NCBI RefSeq assembly: GCF_964204645.1
Contig: NC_134025.1
Coordinates: 15,654,001 to 15,718,000 of the forward strand
DNA from: Tubulanus polymorphus
Lineage: Eukaryota; Nemertea; Palaeonemertea; Tubulaniformes; Tubulanidae
Reading direction: 5' to 3'
DNA: 64,000 bases
Below are positions 12,237 through 22,457 of this stretch, one piece after another. The notes beneath the pieces were generated by a model that saw nothing but the letters and a program-made list of their open reading frames with translations, made no database searches and was not told where the DNA came from. The position numbers and the translations under genes were made by a program. Each line of letters starts with the position of its first letter. Position 1 is the first letter of the stretch.

Positions 12237-12338
12237 GTGAGTATCCATGCCCACCACCTTCCCGTACACAGTAGGCTACGCCTATACTAAGTCTTGTATT
12301 GTGCTCGTCAGAAAAAAAAAGATTCCGGCTACTACAAT

Positions 12339-12369
12339 CACAGGGGCTCGTATCATAAGTTTGGGGGTG
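12339..12369. mobile_element. Left piece of a 108-bp palindromic MITE split by the Polinton
   Basis: This piece begins CACAGGGGCTCG and is preceded by ACTACAAT (12331-12338). Its other piece is 30690-30766, followed by the same ACTACAAT (30767-30774). Rejoined at the Polinton target, the two pieces make a perfect palindrome of 108 bp with 54-bp arms. The 8-bp duplication suggests a hAT-like insertion. The last six bases (GGGGTG) are the left Polinton target duplication. Confidence 0.85.
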
Positions 12370-12778
12370 AGTAATAGGGGTAATGGGCTTTCAAATCAAA
12401 GGTCGAACGGTCGAGCTTATTAAAAACAAAACATTAAAAGTAATTTAAAACTATAATATATTTTCATAACCGTGTGCATTTTATATTATAACTAAATATT
12501 TATTCTAAGATATTAATAATTCAAATTTTAAAAGCATATTGTATTAAATCAATTGGTCGCTCCGCTTCGCTACCGCTCCACTCCGCGACCGATTGATTTA
12601 TTTACAATACACAAATTCATATAATCAAATATATTTTAATAATAATAATTATTCTATTATTCAACTGAAATGCACACGGTTTTGAAAATATATTATAGTT
12701 TTAAATTACTTTTAATATTTGTTTTTAATGAACTCGACCATTCAACCTTTAACCTGAAAGCCCATTACCCCTATTACT
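12370..12778. repeat. Left Polinton end: 409-bp fold-back palindrome
   Basis: The outer arm from 12370 is matched by its inverted copy ending at 12778. The first roughly 120 bp of each arm pair at about 90% (AGTAATAGGGGTAATGGGCTTTC, then the TTAAAACTATAATATATTTTC and CCGTGTGCATT blocks). They then diverge, and pair again near the GC-rich centre (TTGGTCGC... / ...GCGACCGATTGA, 12550-12598). Only the outer roughly 50 bp resemble the other Polinton end. Confidence 0.85.
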
Positions 12779-13010
12779 CTTAAAATAATCATATACATGA
12801 ATAACATTTAAATTGACAGATTATTCAATATAAAAGTGTAAGCTCTTATAGAATAGATATATAGATATATTTACAACATTATTTCAATATTCATATTTGT
12901 ATGAGTTAGATTTTTAAACATTAAAAGTGTCAGTAAAGTGTGATTGAAATAATTCATATATAAATCATTGAACTTCTAAAATCAATTAAAAAAAAAAAAT
13001 TAGTATTAAA
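12779..13010 (+). promoter_or_regulatory. Inner left TIR segment and PolB leader/promoter
   Basis: This 232-bp AT-rich segment aligns with the reverse complement of 30275-30495, from the end of the hairpin down to the start codon (shared blocks CATTTAAATTGACA, AACATTATTTCAATATTC, GTGTGATTGAAATAAT, CATTGAACTTCTAAAATC). It therefore belongs to the terminal inverted repeat. It places homologous upstream DNA in front of PolB here and the HNH gene at the other end. Confidence 0.75.
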
Positions 13011-16000
13011 ATGGAAGCAAATAAGTACTACTGTCCAACATGTAATATCAATATACATAAATCCCAAAAATCAAGACACAATAAAACTAAAATACATTTA
13101 GAGAATAAATTGAAATTAGAATATAAGGATGATATATTAGAAACTAAATTAGAAGAATTAAAGAATGAAAAAGAAACATATAAATGTGATACATGTAATC
13201 AATCATTCAGTGATAAAAGATATTATAAAGAACATTTAAAATCTAAAAGTCATATTGGAAATATGAACAATGATATTTTAGGTGAGGATTATTTTGATAA
13301 AGATAATGATAAGAAACAGAAGACAATTAAAAGCATAAAAAATAAATTAAACAATAGAAGACCATACATGGAAGATGTAAGAAAATATATTAATTTATTG
13401 GATAATAAAAAAGATATAGAGACAACCGAAGCATTTAAAAGTGATATTGGTCCAGCAGCTATTGAGTTTAAATTTCATAAAGGAAAAACATTAGAAGAAA
13501 ATAAAAAACATTTAGAAAATATGAAAGAAATAATAAAAATAATAACTGATGTTGAATATCCTAAAATAAGTATTTCATCAAAAGTTAAATTCATAAAATC
13601 TGAAGATAAACCAATATATAATATAAATTCTCATTCACAACATATTATTTCAAAACAATATATAGATGATAACTTAGATAAATGTTATAATGAAGTAAAA
13701 ACTAAAATAGAAGAGAAATATTTTGATGGATCTGGTTTAATATTTGATGAAATAATATTTATGACTTTACATGTTTATAACACAAAATATAATAAGTTAA
13801 CTAAATCAAAACCAATTGATGAAAATAATGTATCATATTATAAAGAACCAGATATTGAAGCATCAAGTAATATTAAACTACCATTTAAAACTAATGCTGT
13901 AATAAATGGTCAAAATTTTGATGATAAATGTTTTCTATGGGCTATAATAAGTTGTTTACATCCTGCAATTTATAATATTTGTAGATTAACTCATTATAAA
14001 CCATTTGAAAATAATTATAAGATAGATAAGTATCCTGTTAGAATTAAAAACGTCCCAAAGATAGAAAGAGATAATAATTTAAGAATAAATGATTGATTTA
14101 ATCAAATTACCAAATACAAAAGGTAACAACATAAAACATTATACATTAGAACCTTTATACCTATCAAAAGATTATGATTCAAATGATGTTATAGATATAC
14201 TATATTATGCGAATCATTATATGTGGATTAAACAAATCGATTTATTTTTTAAATCAGAAAATGATCACCATAAAATATATCTTTGTAGAAAATGTTTACA
14301 TAGATTCAGTAATGAAAGTACATTATTAAATCATAAACAATTATGTGAAAATCATGATTATTGTAAATTAGTTTTACCAAATGAAAAGGATAAAATATTA
14401 GAATTCAAAAAATATGATTACAAAAATAAAGTACCATTTGTAATATATGGAGATTTTGAATCATTAAATAAAGAATTAACTGATCAAGATAGAAAAGAAA
14501 TATATTATAAAAGAAAAAAATTAAATTCTAATGAAAATGATTTTTCAGATGAACCACCAATAACAAATACAATTAAAAAGATCAGCTGCTGCTTTCGGGT
14601 TATATATTAAATCTGATTATCCAGAACTAATTGAAAGTGAATATTATAATTACAGAAATGAAAATGTTATCAATCATTTTTGTGACTTATTAATTGAATA
14701 TGAAATAGGATTTAGTAAATTATTGAATACAAATATAGAAATTATAATGACAGAAGAAGATAAAGAAGAATTTGCGTTTGCAGATAAATGTTATTATTGT
14801 GAAAAGATATTTAATTATAAAGATAAAAAAGTAAGAGACCATGATCATTTGAATGGAAAGTTTAGAGGCGCTGCACATGAGAATTGTAACTTACAAGCTA
14901 AGAAAATCAATTTTGTACCAGTTATATTTCATAATCTATCAGGATATGATGCACATTTATTTATCAAACAGTTATGTCATAAAATAGAAGAAATTAATAA
15001 TGAAATAGAAAGATTAAATTCAAATAGATCAAAAGATAAAATACCAACTCATAAATTTAGACTGTTAGCTAAAACATCTGAGAATTATATATCATTCCAA
15101 TTTGAGTGTTTAAGATTTATAGATTCATATAGATTTTTAAATAGTTCATTAGATAACTTATCAAAATCATTAGTTGATGATGAATTAAAAATATTAAAAC
15201 AACACTACCCAAATAATGATGATTTTCAATTAATGAGATATAAAGGAGCAATTCCATATTCTTTCTATAAAAATCATAATGATTTTAACATAACTGAATT
15301 ATTGAAAGAACAATTCTATGATGAATTAAAAAATGAATATGTTAAAGATGAAGTATATAATAGAACATTGAATATTTGGAATCATTTCAAAATAGAAAAT
15401 CATGGGCAATTAGTAGATTTATATTTAAAATCAGATGTATTATTATTAACCGATATATTCGAAAGGTTTAGAGATGTAAACCTAAAATATTTCAATATTG
15501 ATCCTTGTCATTGTTATTCTAGCCCAGGTTTAACATGGGATTGTGGATTAAAATTAACAGATATAAAAATGGATTTGTTAACAAATATAGATCAATTATT
15601 ATTATTTGAAAAATCTATAAGAGGAGGAGTTTCAGGTGTATTAGGTGATAGATATTTCAATGTAAATGATAACCCTGGATATAAGTTATTATATATAGAT
15701 GCAAATAATTTGTATGGTTGGGCAATGATGGAACCACAACCTTATGGAGTATTTGAATTAACTGAAGTTTTACAGAATGAAAATAATGATACATTTGATT
15801 GGAAGAAAAGAATCCTAGATATTGCAGATGATTCAGATACTGGTTACTTCTTTCTTGTAGATTTAGAATATCCTGAACATATTAAATTTAAATCTAGAAA
15901 TCTAGCATACTGTCCAGAACATAAAACTGTTACTCATGAAGAATTATCAAATTATCAAAAAAGAATTAAACCCGAAAATCTTATTCATACAGAAAAGTTA

Positions 16001-17104
16001 ATGGTAACTCAAGAAGATAAATATACTTATGTAGTACATTATAGAATGTTAAAGTTTTATCTAAAACAAGGAATGGTTCTAAAAAAAGTACATAGATATA
16101 TTTCATTTAGTCAATCTAAGTGGTTAGAAAAATATATAGATTTTAACACCAAACAGAGAACTGAAGCTAAAACTGATTTCGAGAAAGATTTCTTCAAGTT
16201 AATGAATAATGCATTCTATGGTAAGACTTGTGAAAATATTAGTTATAATGATATTGAGTTAGTTAGTAATGGTAAAAGAATTAGACATTTACAAGTATAT
16301 CCTAAGTTCATTGGTAACAGAATATTTGATGAAAATTTAGCCGCAGTTAAAATGAGAAGAACATCCATGAAATTTAATAAACCAATCTATGTTGGCGCTT
16401 CAGTTTTAGAATTATCAAAATTACTAATGTATGAATTCTATTATAATGTATTACAACCACTTTTTGGAGAAATACATATAGAAATATTATATTTTGATAC
16501 AGATGCTTACATATTAAAGATAAAAACTAATAACATAACTGATGATTTAAAAACATTAAAACATCATTTTGATTTCAGTAACTATCCTAGAAATCATGAA
16601 TTGTTTAGCAATGATAATAAAAAAGTTCCCGGTAAATTCAAAGATGAATTAGGTGGTGAAGAAATGATTGAATTCATCGGTATTAGATCTAAAATGTATT
16701 CATATAAAACTTAAGAACATGAAGCTAAAAAGTTAAAAGGAATAACCAAAAGTGTAGTAGAAAAGAATATTAATTTCAAAGATTACATCAATTGTATATT
16801 CAATGAAGAAGTTAGAAAACATAAGATGAAATGTTTAAGATCTGAAGATCATGAAATGTTTATTGAAGAAATTGAAAAGATAAGTCTAAACCCATTTGAT
16901 GGTAAAAGATATATTTTAGATGATGGAATTCATACAGTTGCTTATGGTTGCAATTTAGATGAATACTTAAAATTTAAAAGAGAAGAAACAAAAGAGAACG
17001 AGATAATGAAAAGAATTCTAACGTGTTCATCAAATTTTAATAAAAATATGTATTATAAATGGAGAGTAAACAAACACACAGTGAGAACAATAAATCATTT
17101 CTAG
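13011..17104 (+). pseudogene. Protein-primed family B DNA polymerase (Polinton pPolB), broken
   Basis: This is the replication polymerase of the element. The N-terminal part (13011-14096) has two C2H2-like fingers (CPTCN..., CDTCNQSF...) and the NGQNFDDKCFLWAI block usual before this polymerase family. The middle part has a finger (CRKCLHRF) and exonuclease motif I (YGDFES, about 14445). The main block from 14723 has a zinc-binding [16 protein letters not shown] segment, exonuclease motif II ([10 protein letters not shown]), motif III ([11 protein letters not shown]), polymerase motif A ([12 protein letters not shown], about 15692), motif B (MNNAFYGKT, about 16203) and motif C (YFDTDAY, about 16490). 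Lesions: a frameshift near 14090, a second near 14580 and an in-frame TAA at 16712-16714; the C-terminal frame continues to 17104. The polymerase catalytic residues are intact. Start chosen at the first ATG after the TIR. Confidence 0.92.
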
Positions 17105-17412
17105 ATAGAATAAAAGATACTTCAAATGTCAAATCAGTAGATTATAAATTTAAGAAGTTAAAAGAATTAATAATCCATAAGAAATATCTAATTACAAATA
17201 TTGATACAGTAACTAACAAATATGGAGATAAATTAGTTATACACGTAGAATATGAAGGATTAAAAGGAAATACATATAAATTCAGAACATATTTACCGGA
17301 TAGATTTCATAGATTATCAAGTGAAGACTTAGAAGAATTATGTTCTGGTTGTTTCTATTTCGTATACAAAGGTAAGAATGAAAAAGGGCACCATGAAATA
17401 GATTTCGAATAA
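17059..17412 (+). CDS. Small Polinton protein of unknown function, 117 aa
   Basis: Starts at ATG 17059, preceded by TATTATAA (giving ATAAATG), and overlaps the last 46 bp of the PolB frame. It is basic at the N-terminus and then has an alternating beta-type pattern (KYLITNIDTVTNKYGDKLV, VEYEGLKGNTYKFRTYLP, CFYFVYKG). This could be a small beta-barrel or OB-like fold and would suit a nucleic-acid-binding protein made next to the polymerase, but that is inference from pattern only. The frame is intact. Confidence 0.65.
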   Translation: MESKQTHSENNKSFLDRIKDTSNVKSVDYKFKKLKELIIHKKYLITNIDTVTNKYGDKLVIHVEYEGLKGNTYKFRTYLPDRFHRLSSEDLEELCSGCFYFVYKGKNEKGHHEIDFE

Positions 17413-17429
17413 GAAAATATGTAAAATAA

Positions 17430-18188
17430 ATGGTAGAATTAAAAGAATACAGAATATTTGTAGATTCTAGAAAACTTACAAATTATAAATCTCATAATTT
17501 ACTAGTTCAATTAGATAGAGAATTCAAGAATTGTGTAGATTTAAAATTAGTTAATATAAGTTTATGTAATTCTTTTTACAATGTATTGGATAAAACTGTT
17601 GAACATAGAGTCTTTTTAATTCATGATAGAAATAAAAGTAAATGGTTTCATCTTTATCTTAAACCAGGATTATATAATTTAGATACATTAGCGCAGGAAA
17701 TTAATAGAAGAGCTCGGTTGAAAATGGGTGCATCTGCTGGATTTGGATTAAGACTGATTAAAAGTGATAGCTCCGATAAAATAAGAATGAAATTAGGTAA
17801 TGAAGATCAACATCAATTTCTAGTTAGAAAACCTTTAGCTAAAATTTTAGGAATAACCCCAGATGTAAGGATACGCAATGCTGATGCTCCACCAAATATA
17901 ATGCCTTTTACACACTTTTATATTTATTGCAAATTAATCGATCCTACAAAAACATTCGAAGCAACTAAAGATATAACTTGTAATTCTGGTTTAATTAACA
18001 TTTTACCATTGAAGAATGTTAAAGAATTTGGAACGCAAATAAATTATAATTTAACAGAATGTGATTTCAAACCATGCATTCCTCGTTTTAATAATTTTAA
18101 ATTAGAAATTAGAAATCACAATGGATACTTAATTGATTTAAATAATTTCCCTGTAATTTATGAATTAGTTATAAGATGTAGAGAGTAA
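17430..18188 (+). CDS. Minor capsid (penton) protein, Polinton type, 252 aa
   Basis: Length, position and pattern fit the single-jelly-roll vertex protein of Polintons. The pattern is an N-terminal strand block, then DLKLVNISLCNSFYNV, a KWFHLYLKPGLYNLDTLAQE segment (PGxYxLxxL), and several beta-rich stretches to the C-terminus. It would occupy the capsid vertices next to the major capsid protein encoded at 22458-23705. The start ATG at 17430 follows AAATAA (TAAATAAATG-like). The frame is intact with no lesion. The family call rests on remembered pattern; a structure prediction would settle it. Confidence 0.6.
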   Translation: MVELKEYRIFVDSRKLTNYKSHNLLVQLDREFKNCVDLKLVNISLCNSFYNVLDKTVEHRVFLIHDRNKSKWFHLYLKPGLYNLDTLAQEINRRARLKMGASAGFGLRLIKSDSSDKIRMKLGNEDQHQFLVRKPLAKILGITPDVRIRNADAPPNIMPFTHFYIYCKLIDPTKTFEATKDITCNSGLINILPLKNVKEFGTQINYNLTECDFKPCIPRFNNFKLEIRNHNGYLIDLNNFPVIYELVIRCRE

Positions 18189-18205
18189 TTTTTTTCACTA
18201 TATAA

Positions 18206-18550
18206 ATGAATATAACTGTTGGACCGAGTATATGTTTTGGTTTTGATTTTAAACATGGCAAAGAAATGAGAATTAAACTAAATGATGTAATTACTGATAT
18301 AAAAAGTAAATCATTTAACAATTCATCAATGATTAATAAAGAAAATTATAATAAAGAAAAAGTAATTGATTTAATTAAATCACCTTTAGAATATTATGAT
18401 TTAAATGAAGATGGAATTATCGATGATATTAAAAACATATTATCCAAAATATATGATAATCATAAAAGTAGTAATGAAATAAATGTTGAATTAATCATCA
18501 CTAAGATAACTAAATATTTTGATGATAGTAATTTTTTGATAAATAAATGA
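18206..18550 (+). CDS. Unknown small Polinton protein, 114 aa
   Basis: Intact frame with a T-run then TATATAAATG at the start (TTTTTTTCACTATATAAATG). It begins MNITVGPSICFGFDF and then becomes hydrophilic and rich in Lys, Asp, Asn and Ile, with DLNEDGIIDDI. No membrane span or family is recognised. The stop overlaps the next start (ATGA at 18547-18550), which suggests the two neighbours are expressed together. Confidence 0.6.
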   Translation: MNITVGPSICFGFDFKHGKEMRIKLNDVITDIKSKSFNNSSMINKENYNKEKVIDLIKSPLEYYDLNEDGIIDDIKNILSKIYDNHKSSNEINVELIITKITKYFDDSNFLINK

Positions 18551-18768
18551 GTGATAATAAGTGGATAATAACTGGATTATATAATGGCGCATTACTATCA
18601 GTTGGAACTGTTGGTTATTCAATGGTTTTAAAAAAAGTATTCAAAATGGGAAGTGTTAATGTTGATAGATTTGATATAAATGATATTTTAAAATCAACAT
18701 TAGCAGTTACTTTATCTAATTTAACTATTGATTATTTAGAAAAACAAAAATATATTCCTCCCATATAA
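18547..18768 (+). CDS. Small hydrophobic Polinton protein, 73 aa
   Basis: Overlaps the upstream stop by four bases and has its own GATAAATAAATG signal preceded by a T-run. The first 35 residues are moderately hydrophobic (IITGLYNGALLSVGTVGYSMVL), consistent with a membrane-associated helix, followed by a second amphipathic stretch. No family is recognised. Frame intact. Confidence 0.55.
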   Translation: MSDNKWIITGLYNGALLSVGTVGYSMVLKKVFKMGSVNVDRFDINDILKSTLAVTLSNLTIDYLEKQKYIPPI

Positions 18769-18792
18769 ATGTGTAATTTTTTTACTAAATAA

Positions 18793-19215
18793 ATGGCTTC
18801 TGCAATTATAACTATTATAGGATCGGCAATTGTTAACGCTTTAACATTTACTGGTGGCGGTTATTTATTTAAGCATATTGATAAAAATGGTTCATTAACA
18901 GAACAAAAAAGACATAACTTAGCATTAGAGAAATATAATAAAGCAGCAGAAGAATATAGAGGAAAGAGGCAAAACTATATGGATTACATTAATAAAGAAT
19001 TATATGATCTGAAGATTTCACATAGAGATTTTCAATCAGTTGATGATGCAATGAGTTTATATAACGCAGAAACAAATAAAGAAAAATTACATCTACATAA
19101 ACCTACAATATCAGATTATTATACCCCAAGTAATGAACAGAAGAAGTATGAAATAATTTGGATTTTAGGCGGAACTGTTATTGTTATATTTGTAGCGTAT
19201 AAGTTTACTAATTAG
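18793..19215 (+). CDS. Polinton membrane protein with conserved middle helix, 140 aa
   Basis: The N-terminal hydrophobic segment (residues 1-25, ASAIITIIGSAIVNALTF then GGGYLF) is followed by a charged helix (RHNLALEKYNKAAEEYRGKR) and a SDYYTPSNEQKKYE motif. A C-terminal membrane span follows (IIWILGGTVIVIFVAYKF). I recognise this layout as a protein common in invertebrate Polintons, role unknown; a virion membrane or entry role is only a guess. A T-run and ACTAAATAAATG precede the start. Intact. Confidence 0.65.
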   Translation: MASAIITIIGSAIVNALTFTGGGYLFKHIDKNGSLTEQKRHNLALEKYNKAAEEYRGKRQNYMDYINKELYDLKISHRDFQSVDDAMSLYNAETNKEKLHLHKPTISDYYTPSNEQKKYEIIWILGGTVIVIFVAYKFTN

Positions 19216-19236
19216 TAATTTTTTTTTGCTAAATAA

Positions 19237-19662
19237 ATGGATGATAATATTGATATTATTCCTCATGATATAAATAAAACTGAATTAAAAACATATTTAG
19301 AAAAACAAATATTAGAATTTGAAAGTGACTTAAAAGTTAAAAAGAAAAAATATTTAAAAAGTAAAATTATATATTATTTTATTATTCGTGATTCAGTTAC
19401 AATTAGTTCTGTAATAACATTTCTAGCAATATTCAGTCCAATAACACCATTAGCTATATCAATTGGTGTATTAGGATTAAGTTCAAGTGTTTTAACCGGT
19501 ATAAGTTCAAAATTAAATATAAAAAGTAATAAAGAAAAAATTAAAACTAATATAAAAGAAATTAATAAATTAAAGAATACACTAGATTATATAATAAGTT
19601 TAAATGGTCATATAACAGTTGAAGAACAAGATATATTATTAAAAGAATTAGTTAATTATTAA
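19237..19662 (+). CDS. Membrane/coiled-coil Polinton protein, 141 aa
   Basis: Two charged, helix-forming flanks (residues 10-45 and 95-130, Lys/Glu-rich, probable coiled coil) surround a hydrophobic hairpin-like region at about residues 52-92 (VTISSVITFLAIFSPITPLA then ISIGVLGLSSSVLTG). A start signal TTTTTTTTGCTAAATAAATG precedes it. The arrangement resembles small fusion or membrane-interacting virion proteins, but no family can be named. Intact. Confidence 0.55.
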   Translation: MDDNIDIIPHDINKTELKTYLEKQILEFESDLKVKKKKYLKSKIIYYFIIRDSVTISSVITFLAIFSPITPLAISIGVLGLSSSVLTGISSKLNIKSNKEKIKTNIKEINKLKNTLDYIISLNGHITVEEQDILLKELVNY

Positions 19663-19678
19663 TTTTTTAATTATATAA

Positions 19679-20968
19679 ATGGGGTTTCCAAAAGCTTTCC
19701 AATATAATAAATCAATTAAATATAATATTCCTGCAATAGATTTTAAGAAAAATATTACATATAGAAATGAAGTTTTAAATTCATTAATTGATTTATATAT
19801 TTATGTTACTGAAAGTAATAATTTTCACGTAAAGATGGAAAATATATTTCATGTGTATACAATTTATTTCAAAAATTTAAAATCTAATATAAAGTATTGG
19901 CAGAACCAATTAAATTTTGCTGTTTATTGCGCAACAACAGGATGTGGAATAAGTTGGAATGATCATTTAAACAAACCAAGTTTACCATTGATGGTATTAC
20001 TTTTTAGATTTCATATATATTTTCAAATAAAATTAATATTAGATGAATTAGAATGTCCTTTACCAAGTTCAAAATATTTTAAAGAATTGAATAATAATAT
20101 TAATTTTCCTAAGTTTTATAAAATATGTAATGAATTTAATATTAATTCAAATAAAGATTTTAGAGCAAAAATTGGAACAATGGGTGGATTAGGAATATTA
20201 TATACTAAAGAATTTGGAAAAATAATGACAAATTCAGATATAAGAACACTAAACTGGAATGAATTACCAAAATATTATAATAATGTACAACAACAAAATA
20301 ATAATGGTTAGGTTAATTTCATTTTAGAAAATAGTGAAGGTGTTACTGTAGCTGGTATACAAAGAATAAATCAATCTATTAGAACTTATTTGATATGTAT
20401 TTTAGGTGCGCAAGTTGAAACAAGATCCCCAATAATTGGAAATGATAACACTTCATTCGATGCGCAGAAACAATTCAAAGTATTATTTGAAGATTCAATT
20501 CATAATGATAAAAATAGATCTATTCCAGAAAACATTGTAAGATATCAAAATTATTTAGATAAATCACATATTAGATTAAATTATTGTATAGGCCCTAATC
20601 TATTAATTATTTCTAATGTATTAAAGATGGGAAATATAATTGGTTACAATAATCTAATTAAAACTGCAACAATAAATAATTCATTTGGATTAAATGATAT
20701 AAATAAAAAGATTATTACTGCTCCAAAATTAATTGAAGGTGAAAAAAATTAAAAACATATTCAATCAACAGAAACTAAAACTAATAATATTAAATTGAAT
20801 AATGATTCTAAAATAAAAGATTACAATACATCAGAAAATATTAGAACTGATAATATTCAACATGATATAATTAAACTAAATGATGATAATAAATCCCATG
20901 AAAATGCTAAATTAGCTTTAACTTGTATAGGAATTGTAATCGGAGGAATATTATATTTTAAATTTTAA
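19679..20968 (+). pseudogene. Polinton virion-type protein, about 430 codons, two in-frame stops
   Basis: One frame runs from ATG 19679 (signal TTTTTTAATTATATAAATG) to TAA 20966-20968. It is interrupted by TAG at 20309-20311 and TAA at 20750-20752, with no frame change. The first third has helical, aromatic-rich segments and TTGCGISWNDHLNKP. The middle has the conserved-looking block LGAQVETRSPIIGNDNTSFD and an IRLNYCIGPNLL segment. The tail ends in a membrane span (LTCIGIVIGGILYF) at the extreme C-terminus, so the intact protein was probably tail-anchored. I recall similar proteins in cnidarian-type Polintons, function unknown. Confidence 0.65.
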
Positions 20969-20984
20969 TTTTTTTATTATTTTA

Positions 20985-22437
20985 ATGGCAGAAGGTGGAG
21001 GAGATTATGAAATGGAAAACAGGGGAAATAATGATGATGCCAATACTAACAATGATGATTATATGACTGCTGATACTAATATTGATAATGATAATGATAC
21101 AACATATAATTCTAATTTAGCAGAGAGTGGTTCTAAAGCCCCATCAACAGATGAACATGATAGAAGAACTAGATCGAGAATACCTATTGAAAATTTAGAC
21201 CAAGGTTTAGAAAGAGAAAATATAGAAAATTATGAATTTATGTATGATTTTCAACGTGTATTTAAAGATTCTGGATATAATATAAATGATAGAGGCGCCA
21301 GACGTTTAGTAAAAGAATTAAAGTTTTTAGATGGTGAATATTATTATAAATTGAAAGATGATTATTATATTAACATCTCTTAAAATTCAAGACAAAATAT
21401 TAGCAAAATCAACTTTGCTTAGGTTAGACCTATCTAAAATTAAAAGAATAAGAAATAGTAATGAACCAGAAGATGTAACACAAGAATTAATTGATAAAAA
21501 TGAAAATGTATTTAAACAAAGAATTAAAAAATTATTTGAAACAATCAAAGATAATCCAGAAGCAGAAACAACTTCCGAACAGAATAAAATTTTCAAAACT
21601 AGTAAACTTAAATCAAACACTGAAGTTCAAACTGAAAAACTTTTACCGAAGGGATTACTTGATTCAACAGATCAAGAAATAGAAGCTTTAAGTATGTTTT
21701 CTAAAAAAAACAATTAGAGAAATAATAAGTATACGAGATGAAGCTGATAAAATTGCACGCGAAGAACATATTAGATATAATAAAATTAAACCTTTAGAAA
21801 ATAAATTATTTGACACCAGAAAAGAATTAGAACAATTAAAATTAGATAGAGAATTTAAAGTTATTGAAGAAATTGAATTTAAAAAAAGAAATGCATATTT
21901 AGAAAAAGAAATTGATGATTTAGAATATAACATAGAATTTCAGAAAGAAAAAATGAAATTATTATTAAATCATATGATTATTGTATTAATAGATTAAAAG
22001 TTGTTGTTAAAGAGTTAATACTGAAACCAAATTCTGAAATATCACTAAAAGATAGAATAAAATTATTATTTAAGTTTGAAGGAATCACAATTCTTTCAAT
22101 TCTAACAGCTGTAACTATGTTATTTACAACAATTGGTTTAGCAATATCAAATTCTTTGAAATCTACTCCTACTCCCAATAAACCAGATAAACCTCCAAGC
22201 AATAATTCTATACAAGATAAAGTTAAGGATGGTTTAAAGAAATTAGCAAAATATTTATGGGAACTATCAAAGAAATCTGCTGCAGCATTACCAGGAGTTA
22301 TTGCATCAATTGTTGGTTTTATATTGAAATCTGCAGGAAACATTATTAACTTTGCTGCTGAACATATTATTTTATTTTTAATTACAGTTGTAAGTGCTAT
22401 TATTTTTGGATTAGTAAACATGATAAAAAATAAATGA
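20985..22437 (+). pseudogene. Large Polinton membrane protein, three frameshifts
   Basis: Starts at ATG 20985 after a T-run. The N-terminal 60 residues are acidic and Asn/Asp-rich (low complexity). The middle is charged coiled coil (21720-21985). The C-terminal part (22010-22437) has KDRIKLLFKFEGITILSILT, a first membrane span, a Pro/Ser linker, an amphipathic LKKLAKYLWELSKKSAAALP helix and two further hydrophobic spans (to MIKNK). The frame changes near 21360-21383, in the A8 run at 21703-21710, and near 21975-21990. The C-terminal layout is familiar from invertebrate Polinton proteins; the role is unknown, possibly membrane lytic or virion associated. Confidence 0.65.
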
Positions 22438-22457
22438 TTAATTTTTTTGTTAAATAA

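Noticed and set aside
11924-12274. Frames encoding His-Ala-Arg-Thr or Val-Cys repeats
   Set aside because: Direct translation of the CGCA/CA microsatellite.
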